Origin: Acidobacteriota bacterium
GTDB lineage: Bacteria > Acidobacteriota > Terriglobia > Bryobacterales > Bryobacteraceae
Reading direction: 5' to 3'
DNA: 44,534 nucleotides
Assembly (NCBI GenBank): GCA_016201205.1
Contig: JACQDF010000160.1
Location: forward strand, 1-44,534
The notes below the pieces were generated by a model. That model was not told where the DNA came from. It was given only the letters and a program-made list of their open reading frames with translations, and did no database searches. Made by a program: the position numbers and the translations under genes. Shown here piece by piece: positions 14,452-23,848 of the stretch (the stretch's first letter is position 1; every line of letters starts with the position of its first letter).

Positions 14452-16185
14452 GTGAAACTGGCACTTCTCTTGGCGGCAACAAGCGGGTTCGCGCAGGCGC
14501 AGATGTACGATCTGGTGCTGAAGGGCGGTCGGGTGGTCGACCCGGCCAACGGCATCGACGGCGTCCGCGATGTGGCGGTGGCGGGCGGGAAGATCGCACG
14601 GATCGCGGCGCAGATTCCAGCGTCCGAGGCAAGGCGTGTTCTGGAGGTGCGCGGGCACTATGTCACGCCGGGGCTGATCGATCTCCACACGCACGTCTAC
14701 GGCTACCCGGGCGCGATTTCCGCGGACGATACTGCCTTGCCCGCGGGCACGACGACGGTGGTGGATGCTGGTGGCGCGGGCTACCGTACGTTCGAGGATT
14801 TTCTGGAGCGAGTGATCCGGAGGTCCGAGACTCGCGTGCTGGCGTTGATCAACATCGCGGGGAACGGGATGACGGGCGCCGCCTCCGAGAACAATGTGGC
14901 CGACATGAATCCGGAGAAGACGGCCGCCGTGATCGGCCAGCACCGGCAGCACATCGTCGGGATCAAGTGCGCCCATTTCGGCAAGCCCGGCTGGGACGCG
15001 ATCAAGCGGGCGGTGGCGGCGGGAAAGCTGGCCGGCGTGCCCGTCATGGTCGACGACAAGATCTTCACGAACACGGGGAGAACGTCGCGCGAGAAGCTGC
15101 TGGACGTGATGCGGCCCGGCGACATGCACACGCACATGTACAATGACCGGCAGATCGAGCTGGTGGACCGCTTCACCGGGAAAGTGCAGGAGTACGCGGT
15201 CGAGGCGCGCCGGCGCGGCGTGCTCTTTGACATGGGACATGGCGGTGGAAGTTTCCTGTGGCCGGTGGCGCTGAGCGCGGCCAGGCAGGGCTTCTTTCCG
15301 GACACCATCAGCACGGATCTGCACTCGTCGAGCATCCTGATCCAGCAATCCGACATGCCGAACTGCATGTCGAAGATGATGCTGCTTGGGATGAAGATGG
15401 AAGACGCGGTGGAAAGGGCCACCGCGCGGCCGGCGAAAGCGATCGGGCGTTTTCCGGGGCTGGGGACGCTGGGCGAAGGCGCGGTGGCGGATATCGCGGT
15501 GCTCGCCCTGCGCGGCGGTGTGTTTGCCTTCAAGGACGCCTGGGGCAAGAAGATGCTGGGGACGCAGAAGCTCGAGTGCGTGGCCACCATTCGCGCGGGC
15601 AAGCTGGTGTTTGAGGGCGACTTGCGCCAGGCCGAGGAGCCCGCCGTAGAGATCTACGATCTGCTGATCAAGAACGGACACGTGCTCGATCCGGCCGGCC
15701 AGCACAACGGCAGGATGGATGTGGCGGTGATCGGGGGCAAGATCGCAAGAGTGGCGGCTGGCTTGCCCGCCTCCCACGCACGCACTCTCATAGAGGCTGG
15801 GGAATACTACGTGACGCCGGGTCTGATCGACGCCGACGCGCGACGGGCCGATTACAACTCCCTGCCTTACGGGGTGACGACCACGGTGGGAAACGCCGCC
15901 TCGGGGAAGACAAAGACACTGGCGGCGGTGGCTGAGCTGCTGAATCAGGGGATGCGACCGGAGCAGGCGATCGGGCGGGCGACCGTGGAGCCCGCCAGGG
16001 CGGTGGGCCGGACCGACGTGGGCACATTGCGTGAGGGGAGCATTGCGAATCTCGCTCTTCTTGCCTACGGCGGCGGGCGTCTGCGGTGCGTGCTGACGGT
16101 GCGCAACGGGCGCGTGGTGTGGGACAGTGAAGGACTCAGCCTGGAGGACGCTTTGCGGGCGGGGCCGTACAGCAATTTCAAGTAG
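14452..16185 (+). CDS. Amidohydrolase/deacetylase-family metallohydrolase with a degenerate second copy
   Basis: A 577-aa secreted protein. A short leader (KLALLLAATSGFAQA) precedes the N-terminal domain, which has the amidohydrolase metal motifs: H79-x-H81 in LIDLHTH, a Lys in IVGIKCAHF that would be carbamylated, DMHTHMY, DMGHGGG and STDLH. This resembles the COG3964 group, whose tested members hydrolyse esters of (R)-2-hydroxy acids such as acetyl-mandelate. From about residue 399 the sequence restarts as a second copy (YDLLIKNGHVLDPAG), in which HxH has become DADARR and most of the barrel is gone. GTG start with GGAGG upstream. It lies 10 nt before a D-2-hydroxyacid dehydrogenase. Confidence 0.85.
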   Translation: MKLALLLAATSGFAQAQMYDLVLKGGRVVDPANGIDGVRDVAVAGGKIARIAAQIPASEARRVLEVRGHYVTPGLIDLHTHVYGYPGAISADDTALPAGTTTVVDAGGAGYRTFEDFLERVIRRSETRVLALINIAGNGMTGAASENNVADMNPEKTAAVIGQHRQHIVGIKCAHFGKPGWDAIKRAVAAGKLAGVPVMVDDKIFTNTGRTSREKLLDVMRPGDMHTHMYNDRQIELVDRFTGKVQEYAVEARRRGVLFDMGHGGGSFLWPVALSAARQGFFPDTISTDLHSSSILIQQSDMPNCMSKMMLLGMKMEDAVERATARPAKAIGRFPGLGTLGEGAVADIAVLALRGGVFAFKDAWGKKMLGTQKLECVATIRAGKLVFEGDLRQAEEPAVEIYDLLIKNGHVLDPAGQHNGRMDVAVIGGKIARVAAGLPASHARTLIEAGEYYVTPGLIDADARRADYNSLPYGVTTTVGNAASGKTKTLAAVAELLNQGMRPEQAIGRATVEPARAVGRTDVGTLREGSIANLALLAYGGGRLRCVLTVRNGRVVWDSEGLSLEDALRAGPYSNFK

Positions 16186-16195
16186 GGAACGAATC

Positions 16196-17152
16196 ATGAA
16201 GCTCGTGGTTTTGGACGGCCACTGCCTGAATCCCGGCGACTTGAGCTGGGATGCCTTGAAGAAACTGGTGGATGTAGAGGTGTACGATCGCACCACGGCG
16301 TCCGAAGTGGTGGTGCGCGCCGGCGACGCCGAGCTGGTGATGACGAATAAGACTTTGATCGATGCGGCATCGCTCGAACGGCTGACACGGCTGAAGTACA
16401 TCGGAGTGCTGGCGACGGGTTTCAACATCGTGGACGTGGACGCAGCGCGCGGCCGGGGCATCGTGGTGACGAATATTCCGACTTACGGGACGGCGTCGGT
16501 GGCGCAGCACGCATTCGCGCTGCTACTCGAGCTTTGCCACCACGTGGGGCTGCATGGAGAAGCGGTGCGGGACGAAGAATGGTCGCGAAGCGCGGACTGG
16601 AGCTTCTGGAAAATGCCGCTGGTCGAGCTGGCGGGCAAGACAATGGGGGGGATCGGCTTCGGCCGCATCGGGCGGCAGACGGCTCGAATTGCCGATGCGA
16701 TGGGCATGCGCGTGATCGCCAACGATGCCATCGAGACGGCGCCGCCGCCTTATGAAGGATTCCGCTGGGTGGAGGTGAATGAGCTGCTGGCCGAATCCGA
16801 CGTGGTGAGCCTGCATTGCCCGCTGACCGCGGACAACAAAGGCTTGATCAACGCGGGGCGGCTGCGGCGGATGAAGAAAACCGCGTTTCTGATCAACACC
16901 TCGCGCGGCCCGCTGGTGGTGGATCAGGATCTGGCCGGCGCACTCAACGCGGGCGTCATCGCCGGCGCGGGGTTGGATGTGCTGTCGGTCGAGCCGCCGG
17001 CCAGCGGGAATCCGCTGTTCAGCACAAAGAATTGCATCGTGACGCCGCACATCGCATGGGCGACCAAGGAGGCGCGTGCGAGGCTGATGGAGGTTGCGGT
17101 GCGGAATGTGGCCTCGTTCCTGGAGGGGAGAGCGGAGAACGTGGTTGGATGA
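16196..17152 (+). CDS. D-2-hydroxyacid dehydrogenase (NAD-dependent)
   Basis: A 318-aa enzyme that reduces 2-oxo acids to D-2-hydroxy acids or the reverse with NAD(P)H. The Rossmann motif is GIGFGRIGRQTA. Catalytic residues are Arg in NTSRGPLVV, Glu in LDVLSVEPP and His in TPHIAWAT. The sequence resembles glycerate/hydroxypyruvate reductases. The ATG at 16196 fits MKLVVLDGHCLNPGDLSWD as the start; upstream in-frame codons belong to the preceding gene. It is cytosolic, unlike the secreted amidohydrolase before it. The two probably share one transcript (10-nt gap). Confidence 0.9.
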   Translation: MKLVVLDGHCLNPGDLSWDALKKLVDVEVYDRTTASEVVVRAGDAELVMTNKTLIDAASLERLTRLKYIGVLATGFNIVDVDAARGRGIVVTNIPTYGTASVAQHAFALLLELCHHVGLHGEAVRDEEWSRSADWSFWKMPLVELAGKTMGGIGFGRIGRQTARIADAMGMRVIANDAIETAPPPYEGFRWVEVNELLAESDVVSLHCPLTADNKGLINAGRLRRMKKTAFLINTSRGPLVVDQDLAGALNAGVIAGAGLDVLSVEPPASGNPLFSTKNCIVTPHIAWATKEARARLMEVAVRNVASFLEGRAENVVG

Positions 17153-17183
17153 GCATTGCTGTGACCATCATCCTCCAGTGCGA

Positions 17184-17189
17184 TATGAT
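17184..17189 (+). promoter_or_regulatory. -10 candidate for the PSCyt gene
   Basis: TATGAT, with the expected start near 17196 and the ATG at 17205. The nearest TTG-type -35 is too far (22 nt), so support is limited. Confidence 0.3.
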
Positions 17190-17204
17190 GGAACCGCTGG
17201 GCTT

Positions 17205-20200
17205 ATGCTCCTTAACGTGCATCTGGTGAGGGCCGCCTGGTTTGTGTGCGCGCCGCTATTGCTTGGGCAGGCCGCGCGAGTCGAGTTCAATCGCGACATC
17301 CGTCCAATCCTCTCCGACCGCTGCTTCAACTGCCATGGGCCGGATGCGACCGTCAAAGGGATCAAGCTGCGTCTGGACTCAGAAGCGGGCATGCTGGCCG
17401 ACCTGGGCGGACGCGCAGCGGTGGTTCCCGGACAGGCGGAGAAAAGCGAGATGCTGAAACGCATCACGGCGGAGAAGGCGGCCGTGCGGATGCCGCCGGT
17501 GCATACCGGAATCAAGCTGAGCGACCGCGAGATCGAATTGCTGCGGCAGTGGATCGCCGAGGGCGCGGTTTTCCAGAAGCACTGGTCGCTGGCGCCTCCA
17601 TCGCGTCCGGATCCGCCGCCGGTGAAACTGGCGATTTGGCCGAAGAATGCGATAGACCATTTCGTGCTGGCGCGGCTGGAGCGGGACGGATGGAAGCCGT
17701 CGCCGGAAGCGGACAAGGCGGCGCTGATCCGGCGCGTTTCTCTCGATCTGACGGGCCTGCCGCCCACCCCTGCGGAAATCGATGCGTTCTTGAACGACTC
17801 CTCGCCCAACGCCTATGAAAAGGCGGTCGACCGGCTGCTGGCATCGCCGCGCTATGGCGAGCGGATGGCGGTCCGTTGGCTGGAAGCGGCGCGCTACGCG
17901 GATACCAACGGCTACCAGACCGACGCCGAGCGCTCTATGTGGCGCTGGCGCGACTGGGTGATCCACGCCTTCAACCGCAACCTGCCGTTCGACCAGTTCA
18001 CCATCGACCAGATCGCCGGCGACCTGCTGCCGAATCCAACGCGCGATCAGATCATCGCCACCGGCTTCAACCGCAACCATCGAGGCAATGGCGAAGGCGG
18101 CATCATTCCGGAGGAGTATCTGGTCGAGTATGTCGCGGACCGCGTCGAGACGATGTCCACGGTGTTCCTCGGCACGACGATGGGATGCGCTCGCTGCCAC
18201 AACCACAAGTACGATCCGTTCACGCAGAAGGATTATTACCAGCTCTTCGCGTACTTCAACAACATCGCCGAGCGCGGGCGCTATTTCAAATACGGCAACA
18301 CGCCGCCGGTGACTCCGGCGCCGACGCCGGAGCAGGAAGCGAAACTCGAGGAGATCGAGCGGCAGGTGGCGGCGGCGGAGCGGCGCTTCCGGGCGCTCGA
18401 AGAACCGAGCCGCCTCGAGCAGGCCAAATGGGAGAAGTCGCTCGCCGGCGCGGCAAGCGTGAATTGGGCGGTCTCACGCGGGCTGGCGGCGCATGTTCCG
18501 CTGGGGAGGAAGCAATTCGACGGGCAGCAATTCCACAACGCGGGCAAGCTGGCCGAGTTCGGCTTTTACAGCCCGTTCACCATTTCGGCGTGGATTCATC
18601 CACAGGCTCCCACGGGAGCGATCGTGACGCGCGCCAAGGATGTCCTCGAGGAGACGGGCATTCTGCTGATGATGCAGGATGGCAAAATGCAGTTGAACCT
18701 GGCGCTGCGCTGGCTGGACGATGCGCTTCGCGTTGAGACGGAGAAATCCGTGCCGCTGAATGAGTGGCATCACGTGATGGCCACCTACGACGGCTCGCGG
18801 GTCGCTGAAGGCATTCACATCTTCCTCGATGGCAAAGAACAGCCGCTGAAGATTATTCTCGACGAGCTGAACCAGGATTTCAGGGTGAATGAGCCGTGGC
18901 GCATCGGCGGCGGCGGCGGGCCTGAGCTGCGATACAAAGGGCTGATCGACGAGGTGCGCATCTATAGCCGCACGCTGAGCGGGAGCGAGGCCGAGCTGCT
19001 GGCGCTGAGGCAGCCGTTGAATCGAACCGCGTCCGCGCCGGCCAACGAGCGCAGCAAAGCGGAGCAGGCCAAGCTGCGGCTGGCTTTCCTGGAAGAGCAC
19101 GCGGAGGCGGAGATTCGAGGCGCCTGGAAAGAATGGCGGGACCTGGTCGAGAAGCGCGACAAGCTGGTTGCGGGTCTGCCTACCGTGATGGTGATGCAGG
19201 AGATCGAGAAGCCGCGCGATGCGTATCTGCTGATTCGCGGCGCCTACGACAAGCCGGGCGAGAAGGTCGGGCGCAACGTGCCGGCCTCGCTCCATCCGCT
19301 GACGTCCGGCGTGCCGGGCAACCGGCTGGCGCTGGCGAAATGGCTGGTGGACCGGGCCAATCCGCTCACGGCGCGGGTGATCGCGAACCGCTTCTGGGTG
19401 ATGTATTTCGGCATTGGGCTGGTAAAGACGGTCGAGGATTTTGGCGCCCAGGGCGACTGGCCGAGCCATCCGGATCTGCTGGACTGGCTGGCAACGGAGT
19501 TCCTCGGCTCGGGCTGGGATGTGAAGGCGTTGCAGAAGACAATTGTGATGAGCGCGACCTACCGGCAAACGTCGCGGGTGACGCCGGAACTGGCGCAGAA
19601 AGATCCGGAAAACCGGCTGCTGGCGCGCGGGCCCAGGGTGCGGCTCTCGGCCGAGATGGTCCGCGATCAGGCGCTCGCCGTGAGCGGGCTGCTGGTGGAA
19701 AAAATCGGCGGGCCGTCGGTGAAGCCGTATCAGCCGGCCGGCCTCTGGAAGGAGCTGTCCGGCGCGGATTATCATCGCGACAAGGGCGAGGATCTCTACC
19801 GGCGCAGCTTGTACACGTTCTGGAAGCGGACGGCGCCGCCGCCGGCGATGATGAATTTCGACGCCTCGTCGCGGGAGACGTGCATCGTGCGGGAGAATCG
19901 CACGAATACGCCGCTGCAAGCGCTGAACTTGATGAACGATGTGACGTACCTGGAAGCGGCGCGAAAGATGGCGGAGCGGATGATGAGGGAAGGCGGCAGC
20001 GAGCCTGCCGGGCGGATTGCCTTCGGCTTCCGGCTGGCGACCGCCCGCCATCCGAAGCCCAACGAAGCCGGGCTGCTGGCGGACAGCTTCCGCAATCAGC
20101 TTGATTATTATCAGACCGATCGCGAGGCTGCGCTGAAGTTCCTGAGCCAGGGCGATTCGCCCCGCGATGAGAAACTGGACGCGAGCGAGCTGGCCGCCTA

Positions 20201-20255
20201 TGCGGCCGTAGCCAGCTTGATTCTGAACCTGGATGAAACGGTGACCAAGCAATGA
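17205..20255 (+). CDS. PSCyt1-PSCyt2-LamG-PSD1 (DUF1549/DUF1553) secreted protein
   Basis: A 1016-aa exported protein of a type common in planctomycetes, verrucomicrobia and acidobacteria. After a hydrophobic leader ([14 protein letters not shown]) comes a cytochrome c-like PSCyt1 domain with C40-x2-C43-H44 (CFNCH), so a haem may be bound. PSCyt2/DUF1549 runs at about 140-350 and includes a second CxxCH (C328-A-R-C331-H332). A LamG/concanavalin-like domain is at about 430-610, preceded by a coiled-coil stretch rich in Glu. PSD1/DUF1553 is at about 700-990. The ATG at 17205 is chosen; a GTG at 17226 is an alternative. Its stop overlaps the DUF1501 start by 4 nt. Biochemical function not established. 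Confidence 0.9.
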   Translation: MLLNVHLVRAAWFVCAPLLLGQAARVEFNRDIRPILSDRCFNCHGPDATVKGIKLRLDSEAGMLADLGGRAAVVPGQAEKSEMLKRITAEKAAVRMPPVHTGIKLSDREIELLRQWIAEGAVFQKHWSLAPPSRPDPPPVKLAIWPKNAIDHFVLARLERDGWKPSPEADKAALIRRVSLDLTGLPPTPAEIDAFLNDSSPNAYEKAVDRLLASPRYGERMAVRWLEAARYADTNGYQTDAERSMWRWRDWVIHAFNRNLPFDQFTIDQIAGDLLPNPTRDQIIATGFNRNHRGNGEGGIIPEEYLVEYVADRVETMSTVFLGTTMGCARCHNHKYDPFTQKDYYQLFAYFNNIAERGRYFKYGNTPPVTPAPTPEQEAKLEEIERQVAAAERRFRALEEPSRLEQAKWEKSLAGAASVNWAVSRGLAAHVPLGRKQFDGQQFHNAGKLAEFGFYSPFTISAWIHPQAPTGAIVTRAKDVLEETGILLMMQDGKMQLNLALRWLDDALRVETEKSVPLNEWHHVMATYDGSRVAEGIHIFLDGKEQPLKIILDELNQDFRVNEPWRIGGGGGPELRYKGLIDEVRIYSRTLSGSEAELLALRQPLNRTASAPANERSKAEQAKLRLAFLEEHAEAEIRGAWKEWRDLVEKRDKLVAGLPTVMVMQEIEKPRDAYLLIRGAYDKPGEKVGRNVPASLHPLTSGVPGNRLALAKWLVDRANPLTARVIANRFWVMYFGIGLVKTVEDFGAQGDWPSHPDLLDWLATEFLGSGWDVKALQKTIVMSATYRQTSRVTPELAQKDPENRLLARGPRVRLSAEMVRDQALAVSGLLVEKIGGPSVKPYQPAGLWKELSGADYHRDKGEDLYRRSLYTFWKRTAPPPAMMNFDASSRETCIVRENRTNTPLQALNLMNDVTYLEAARKMAERMMREGGSEPAGRIAFGFRLATARHPKPNEAGLLADSFRNQLDYYQTDREAALKFLSQGDSPRDEKLDASELAAYAAVASLILNLDETVTKQ

Positions 20256-21670
20256 GCGACCCGCGGATACTGGAGTTGACCCGGCGGCATTTCTTTGGCC
20301 GCACCGCAAGCGGAGTTGGCATGGCAGCGCTGGCGAGCCTGCTCGGTGAGGAGGCCAAAGGAGCCTGGATGGCGCCGCATTTCGCGCCGACGGCGAAGCG
20401 CGTCATTTACCTGTTCATGTCGGGCGGGCCGTCACAGATGGAGCTGTTCGACTACAAGCCGATGCTCGAGAAGCTGCGCGGCACGAACCTGCCCGATTCG
20501 GTGCGCATGGGGCAGCGGCTGACGGGGATGACTGCGACGCAGGCGAGCTTCCCGGTGGTCGAGTCGCTGTTCAAATTCTCACGGCACGGGCAGTCCGGAG
20601 CGTGGGCGAGCGAGCTGGCCCCGCACACGGCGAAAGTCATCGACCGGCTGTGCTTCATCAAGTCGATGCACACCGAGGCGATCAATCACGATCCGGCAGT
20701 GACGTTTTTCCAGACCGGCTTCCAGTTGGCGGGGCGTCCGAGCATCGGCTCCTGGCTGGCATACGGGTTGGGCAGCGAGAACAAGGACCTGCCGGCGTTC
20801 ATCGTGATGATTTCCACGACCGGGAAAGGCGACCAGCCGCTCTATGATCGCCTTTGGGGCAGCGGTTTTTTGCCGACGAAGTATCAGGGCGTGAAATTCC
20901 GGTCCGCCGGCGAGCCGGTGCTGTATCTGTCGAATCCGGAGGGGATGCCGGACAAGGGGCGGCGGCGCTTTCTCGACGATCTGGCGAAGATGAACCAGCT
21001 CGAGCTCGAGGAATTCGGCGATCCGGAGATCGCGACGCGCATTACGCAGTACGAGATGGCGTACCGCATGCAGACGTCGGTGCCCGAGCTGACGGATTTC
21101 TCGAAGGAGCCCGAGCGCACCTTCGAGCTGTACGGGCCGGACGCGCGCAAGCCGGGGACGTTCGCGGCAAACTGCCTGCTGGCGCGGCGCATGGCCGAGC
21201 GCGGCGTGCGCTTCATCCAGTTGTTCCACCGCGGCTGGGATCACCACAACAACCTGCCCGAGAACATCGTCAAAGTGTCGCAGGAGACCGACCAGCCGGC
21301 GGCGGCGCTGGTCGAGGATCTTCACGAGCGCGGGCTGCTCGACGACACGCTGGTGGTTTGGGGCGGCGAGTTCGGGCGCACTGTCTACTGCCAGGGCAAG
21401 CTGACGCCGAAAGACTACGGGCGCGACCATCATCCGCGGTGTTTCACCATCTGGATGGCGGGCGGCGGCGTGAAGCCGGGTCTGACGTATGGCGCCACCG
21501 ACGACTTCTGCTACAACATCACCGGGAATCCGGTGCATGTGCATGATCTGCACGCGACGATTCTGCGCATGCTGGGCATCGACCATACGAAGCTGACATA
21601 CAAGTTCCAGGGGCGGTATTTCCGGCTGACGGATATTCATGGCAGCGTGGTGAAGGACGTGCTGGCTTAG
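20252..21670 (+). CDS. DUF1501 protein with Tat leader
   Basis: A 472-aa DUF1501 protein, related in fold to the alkaline phosphatase/sulfatase group. The N-terminus has a Tat-type motif ([19 protein letters not shown]). Recognisable segments are [35 protein letters not shown], and near the end [10 protein letters not shown] and [17 protein letters not shown], which carry the likely metal-binding residues. It overlaps the PSCyt protein gene by 4 nt. The two families co-occur so regularly that they must work together, probably on polysaccharide or sulfated sugar outside the cytoplasm, but this is inferred from co-occurrence and not shown. Confidence 0.92.
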   Translation: MSDPRILELTRRHFFGRTASGVGMAALASLLGEEAKGAWMAPHFAPTAKRVIYLFMSGGPSQMELFDYKPMLEKLRGTNLPDSVRMGQRLTGMTATQASFPVVESLFKFSRHGQSGAWASELAPHTAKVIDRLCFIKSMHTEAINHDPAVTFFQTGFQLAGRPSIGSWLAYGLGSENKDLPAFIVMISTTGKGDQPLYDRLWGSGFLPTKYQGVKFRSAGEPVLYLSNPEGMPDKGRRRFLDDLAKMNQLELEEFGDPEIATRITQYEMAYRMQTSVPELTDFSKEPERTFELYGPDARKPGTFAANCLLARRMAERGVRFIQLFHRGWDHHNNLPENIVKVSQETDQPAAALVEDLHERGLLDDTLVVWGGEFGRTVYCQGKLTPKDYGRDHHPRCFTIWMAGGGVKPGLTYGATDDFCYNITGNPVHVHDLHATILRMLGIDHTKLTYKFQGRYFRLTDIHGSVVKDVLA

Positions 21671-21672
21671 GG

Positions 21673-21725
21673 CCGCTTGCTGACGCGCGCGGCTCAGCAA
21701 GGGCGTCCGAGCCGCGACCGTGGCT
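21673..21725. repeat. Nested palindromic intergenic repeat, copy 2
   Basis: Arms CGGCTC 21690-21695 and GAGCCG 21709-21714 pair, and CCGCTTGCT with the following GACGCGC matches the left half of copy 1 (3237-3289) closely. The 3' outer arm is degenerate (CGTGG instead of CGTTAGGGAGCGG) and the loop is longer (13 nt). It lies between convergent genes. Confidence 0.65.
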
Positions 21726-22205
21726 CTAAGCCTCGAGCACCTTGCGCGCGGTTTCCACGCCAAACACAGGAAGTCCGGCGTCTTCGAGCAGGCCGATTTG
21801 TCGCAGTACGGAGGCCTGGTCCCAATAGATGTGCTCGTGGGCCAGTTTGCCGTCGCGAAAATGGACGATCACGACCAGCGGCACCTCGACATGGCGGTTG
21901 GTGGGTGGGATTCCGGGCAGCATCCAGGGCATTTCCCTGGTGTGCGTAAAAGAAAAGATCATCTCGTCGACAAGCTGATCTTCCCCGACGGTTCGGGAAA
22001 CGGGCGTCAAGGTCGTGTCCGGGGGCATGGAAGGAATGAAATCGCGAGAGTAGAACGAGCGGAGCCGCTCTTTGCCGCGCCCTCCAGTCATCACCGGCAC
22101 GTGGTTTACATAGGCATCGTCAACCATCGTGGCCAGCGTCGCCTCCGTATCACGGGTGGTGAACTCATGCCGTGTGTGCTCTTCCCAAAGTTGTGACAGG
22201 TTCAT
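21726..22205 (-). CDS. NTF2/SnoaL-like protein
   Basis: A 159-aa protein of the SnoaL/NTF2-like cone fold, matching MNLSQLWEEHTRHEFTTRD, then a long helix-strand region (PLVVIVHFRDGKLAHEHIYWD). Such domains bind small hydrophobic ligands or act as isomerases and cyclases. There is no leader. The closest-looking relatives are annotated only as nuclear transport factor 2 family proteins, so the substrate is unknown. It precedes the DUF6807 gene on the opposite side in the same direction as it (both minus), with 24 nt between. Confidence 0.8.
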   Translation of the reverse strand: MNLSQLWEEHTRHEFTTRDTEATLATMVDDAYVNHVPVMTGGRGKERLRSFYSRDFIPSMPPDTTLTPVSRTVGEDQLVDEMIFSFTHTREMPWMLPGIPPTNRHVEVPLVVIVHFRDGKLAHEHIYWDQASVLRQIGLLEDAGLPVFGVETARKVLEA

Positions 22206-22229
22206 GGGATCAGTTTGCCGGGAGCGTGC

Positions 22230-23162
22230 TCACTTCATCGCAGCGAACTTCCGATACTGCCCGCCGATATTGGCGGCCGCCGTGTCCCCCGGGTGAATCA
22301 GCACGCGATAACGGAATCTCAGTGTCTCACCCGGCTTCAGCTCCAGGCTGCCGTCCATGGATTTGTCATTATGGAAATCACGCCAGCCGAAAATGTTGGC
22401 TGCAAACAGTCCATAGGCCCGCGAATGCCAGTAGGCCGGGTGGCGCGGGTTGGTGGGGTGGTCGAAGATGGCGATCCCCAGCTTCTCCCCTTCCAGTTCA
22501 CCGCAGTAATCCACCCACGGCGAACGCTTCCCCCATACATTCTTCTCGCCGGCGGCGCCTTCGGCGTTCACCATCTTCCCCCCGCTGGACTCTTTCAGCG
22601 GATCGGCCAGCCGCAGGCCGAAACTGCCTTCCTTGGTGTCGCCGAACTTTACCGGCACAGCCGCCCGCAGGAGAATGTCGAAATCCACGGTGCGGCGGTC
22701 CGCTTCCGCGTAAAACGTCATCCGCCGCGATTCGGTCAGCAGGACGGCGCCGCTCCTGTCGATCCACTCGAACGAGCCTGCAATGGCGCCGCTCTTGTTG
22801 CCGCCCTTGGCCTCGCTGATCTTGCGGACAGCGATTCTGGCCTTGGCATCGGCTCGCGCCTGCGGGTCGCTGCCCCAGAAGTCGCTTCCGTTCACATCGC
22901 CGTGGTTGAACCACAGGCCGCGGTGATGCGGATGATCCTTGGTTTCACCAGCCACCTGCTCCATCGGATAGCGACGGGTGACGATCTTGCCGGAGGCCGA
23001 GCGCAACGGGTGCAGATAAGGCTTTCGCACGTCCGTGCCGATCCACAATTCGGTGAACGGCTTGCCGTTGATATCCACCGTAATGCGATCCGCTTTCTGC
23101 TCGACGGCAACTTGTGCAGCCAGCGGCAGGGAAACGAGGAGGAGAAAAGTGAGAGACAGCAT
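22230..23162 (-). CDS. DUF6807 (PmoA-like) secreted protein
   Basis: A 310-aa protein with leader MLSLTFLLLVSLPLAAQ. The signature GETKDHPHHRGLWFNHGDVNG identifies the DUF6807 family, sometimes misnamed methane oxygenase PmoA; a role in methane oxidation is not supported. The fold is mostly beta, similar to sugar-binding or epimerase-like sandwich proteins, and genes of this family often sit near carbohydrate genes. The ATG at 23162 was preferred over the TTG just before it. A possible -10 (TGATTTACT on minus) ends 7 nt before the start. Confidence 0.8.
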   Translation of the reverse strand: MLSLTFLLLVSLPLAAQVAVEQKADRITVDINGKPFTELWIGTDVRKPYLHPLRSASGKIVTRRYPMEQVAGETKDHPHHRGLWFNHGDVNGSDFWGSDPQARADAKARIAVRKISEAKGGNKSGAIAGSFEWIDRSGAVLLTESRRMTFYAEADRRTVDFDILLRAAVPVKFGDTKEGSFGLRLADPLKESSGGKMVNAEGAAGEKNVWGKRSPWVDYCGELEGEKLGIAIFDHPTNPRHPAYWHSRAYGLFAANIFGWRDFHNDKSMDGSLELKPGETLRFRYRVLIHPGDTAAANIGGQYRKFAAMK

Positions 23163-23169
23163 CAAGCCA

Positions 23170-23178
23170 AGTAAATCA
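23170..23178 (-). promoter_or_regulatory. Extended -10 candidate for the DUF6807 gene
   Basis: Minus strand TGA plus TTTACT ends 7 nt before the ATG at 23162. Only 4 of 6 positions match TATAAT; no Shine-Dalgarno is seen. Confidence 0.3.
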
Positions 23179-23184
23179 CATCAG

Positions 23185-23214
23185 TTGACCTAAGAAAAAG
23201 TGGTGTGCTGAGAT
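23185..23214 (+). promoter_or_regulatory. Promoter of the LamG-like/proline dehydrogenase genes
   Basis: TTGACC (23185-23190), 18 nt, TGAGAT (23209-23214) with TGC before it. The hexamer ends 7 nt before the ATG at 23222, again suggesting a leaderless transcript. It lies divergent to the preceding promoter. Confidence 0.45.
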
Positions 23215-23221
23215 AGGCCCC

Positions 23222-23848
23222 ATGACTCGTGGCTGGCCGCTTGCCTTAGTGCTTCTGTCGATGCCGGCCCGGGCCGGGGACGCCATCGAAGCGTTCGGCC
23301 TGCGCTGGCAGACGCCCGTGCGCGCCGACTGGAAATACGAAGGCGGCGTTCTTCATCTGTTGACGCCGCGGCCCTCGACCGAGCCACGGCGTCCGTCGCA
23401 ATATGCTCTGGCCGCCACCCCTGAGTACATCAAAGTCCAGATCGAAGCCGAAGTGATGCCCGAGCCGAAACAGGTGCGCAATCGCCGCAATTCGCTGATC
23501 CTGGTTTACGCCTGGCGCGACCAGGATCACTTCAATTACGCCCATCTGTCCGTCGATTCCGCCAGACAGGCCGCCCATCACAACGGCATCTTCCACGTCT
23601 ATGGCGGCGACCGCGTCCGCATCAGCTCCGAAGAAGGCCCCCATACGCTCACCGACGGCGCCTGGCACAAAGTCCGCCTTGTCTATGACGGGACCACCGG
23701 CCGCGTCGACATCTGGGTCAACGGCCAGACCTCACCCTCGATGCGCGCCGTTGATATGAGCCTGGGAGCAGGGAAAATCGGCATCGGCAGCTTCTTCGAC
23801 ATGGGTTCGTTTCGCAATGTCCGGATCACTGGAGAAGCGGCCAGATGA
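23222..23848 (+). CDS. Secreted LamG/concanavalin-like domain protein
   Basis: A 208-aa secreted protein with leader TRGWPLALVLLSMPARAG. The mature part is a single jelly-roll domain (LKV-type; key segments QIEAEVMPEPKQVRNRRNS, DQDHFNYAHLSVDSARQ and DIWVNGQTSP), like the 3-keto-disaccharide hydrolase (DUF1080) and LamG folds that bind polysaccharides. No clear catalytic residues can be assigned. Its stop overlaps the proline dehydrogenase start by 4 nt, so the two are translated together, although one is secreted and the other cytosolic. Confidence 0.7.
   Translation: MTRGWPLALVLLSMPARAGDAIEAFGLRWQTPVRADWKYEGGVLHLLTPRPSTEPRRPSQYALAATPEYIKVQIEAEVMPEPKQVRNRRNSLILVYAWRDQDHFNYAHLSVDSARQAAHHNGIFHVYGGDRVRISSEEGPHTLTDGAWHKVRLVYDGTTGRVDIWVNGQTSPSMRAVDMSLGAGKIGIGSFFDMGSFRNVRITGEAAR

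Noticed and set aside
14377..16461. 694-residue open frame on minus across the amidohydrolase gene
   Set aside because: It lies antisense to a gene with clear motifs; long antisense frames are common at this GC content and its product is Arg/His-rich with no domain.
22230..23162. Methane monooxygenase subunit
   Set aside because: The PmoA name of this family is a known mislabel; residues and leader do not fit a membrane monooxygenase.
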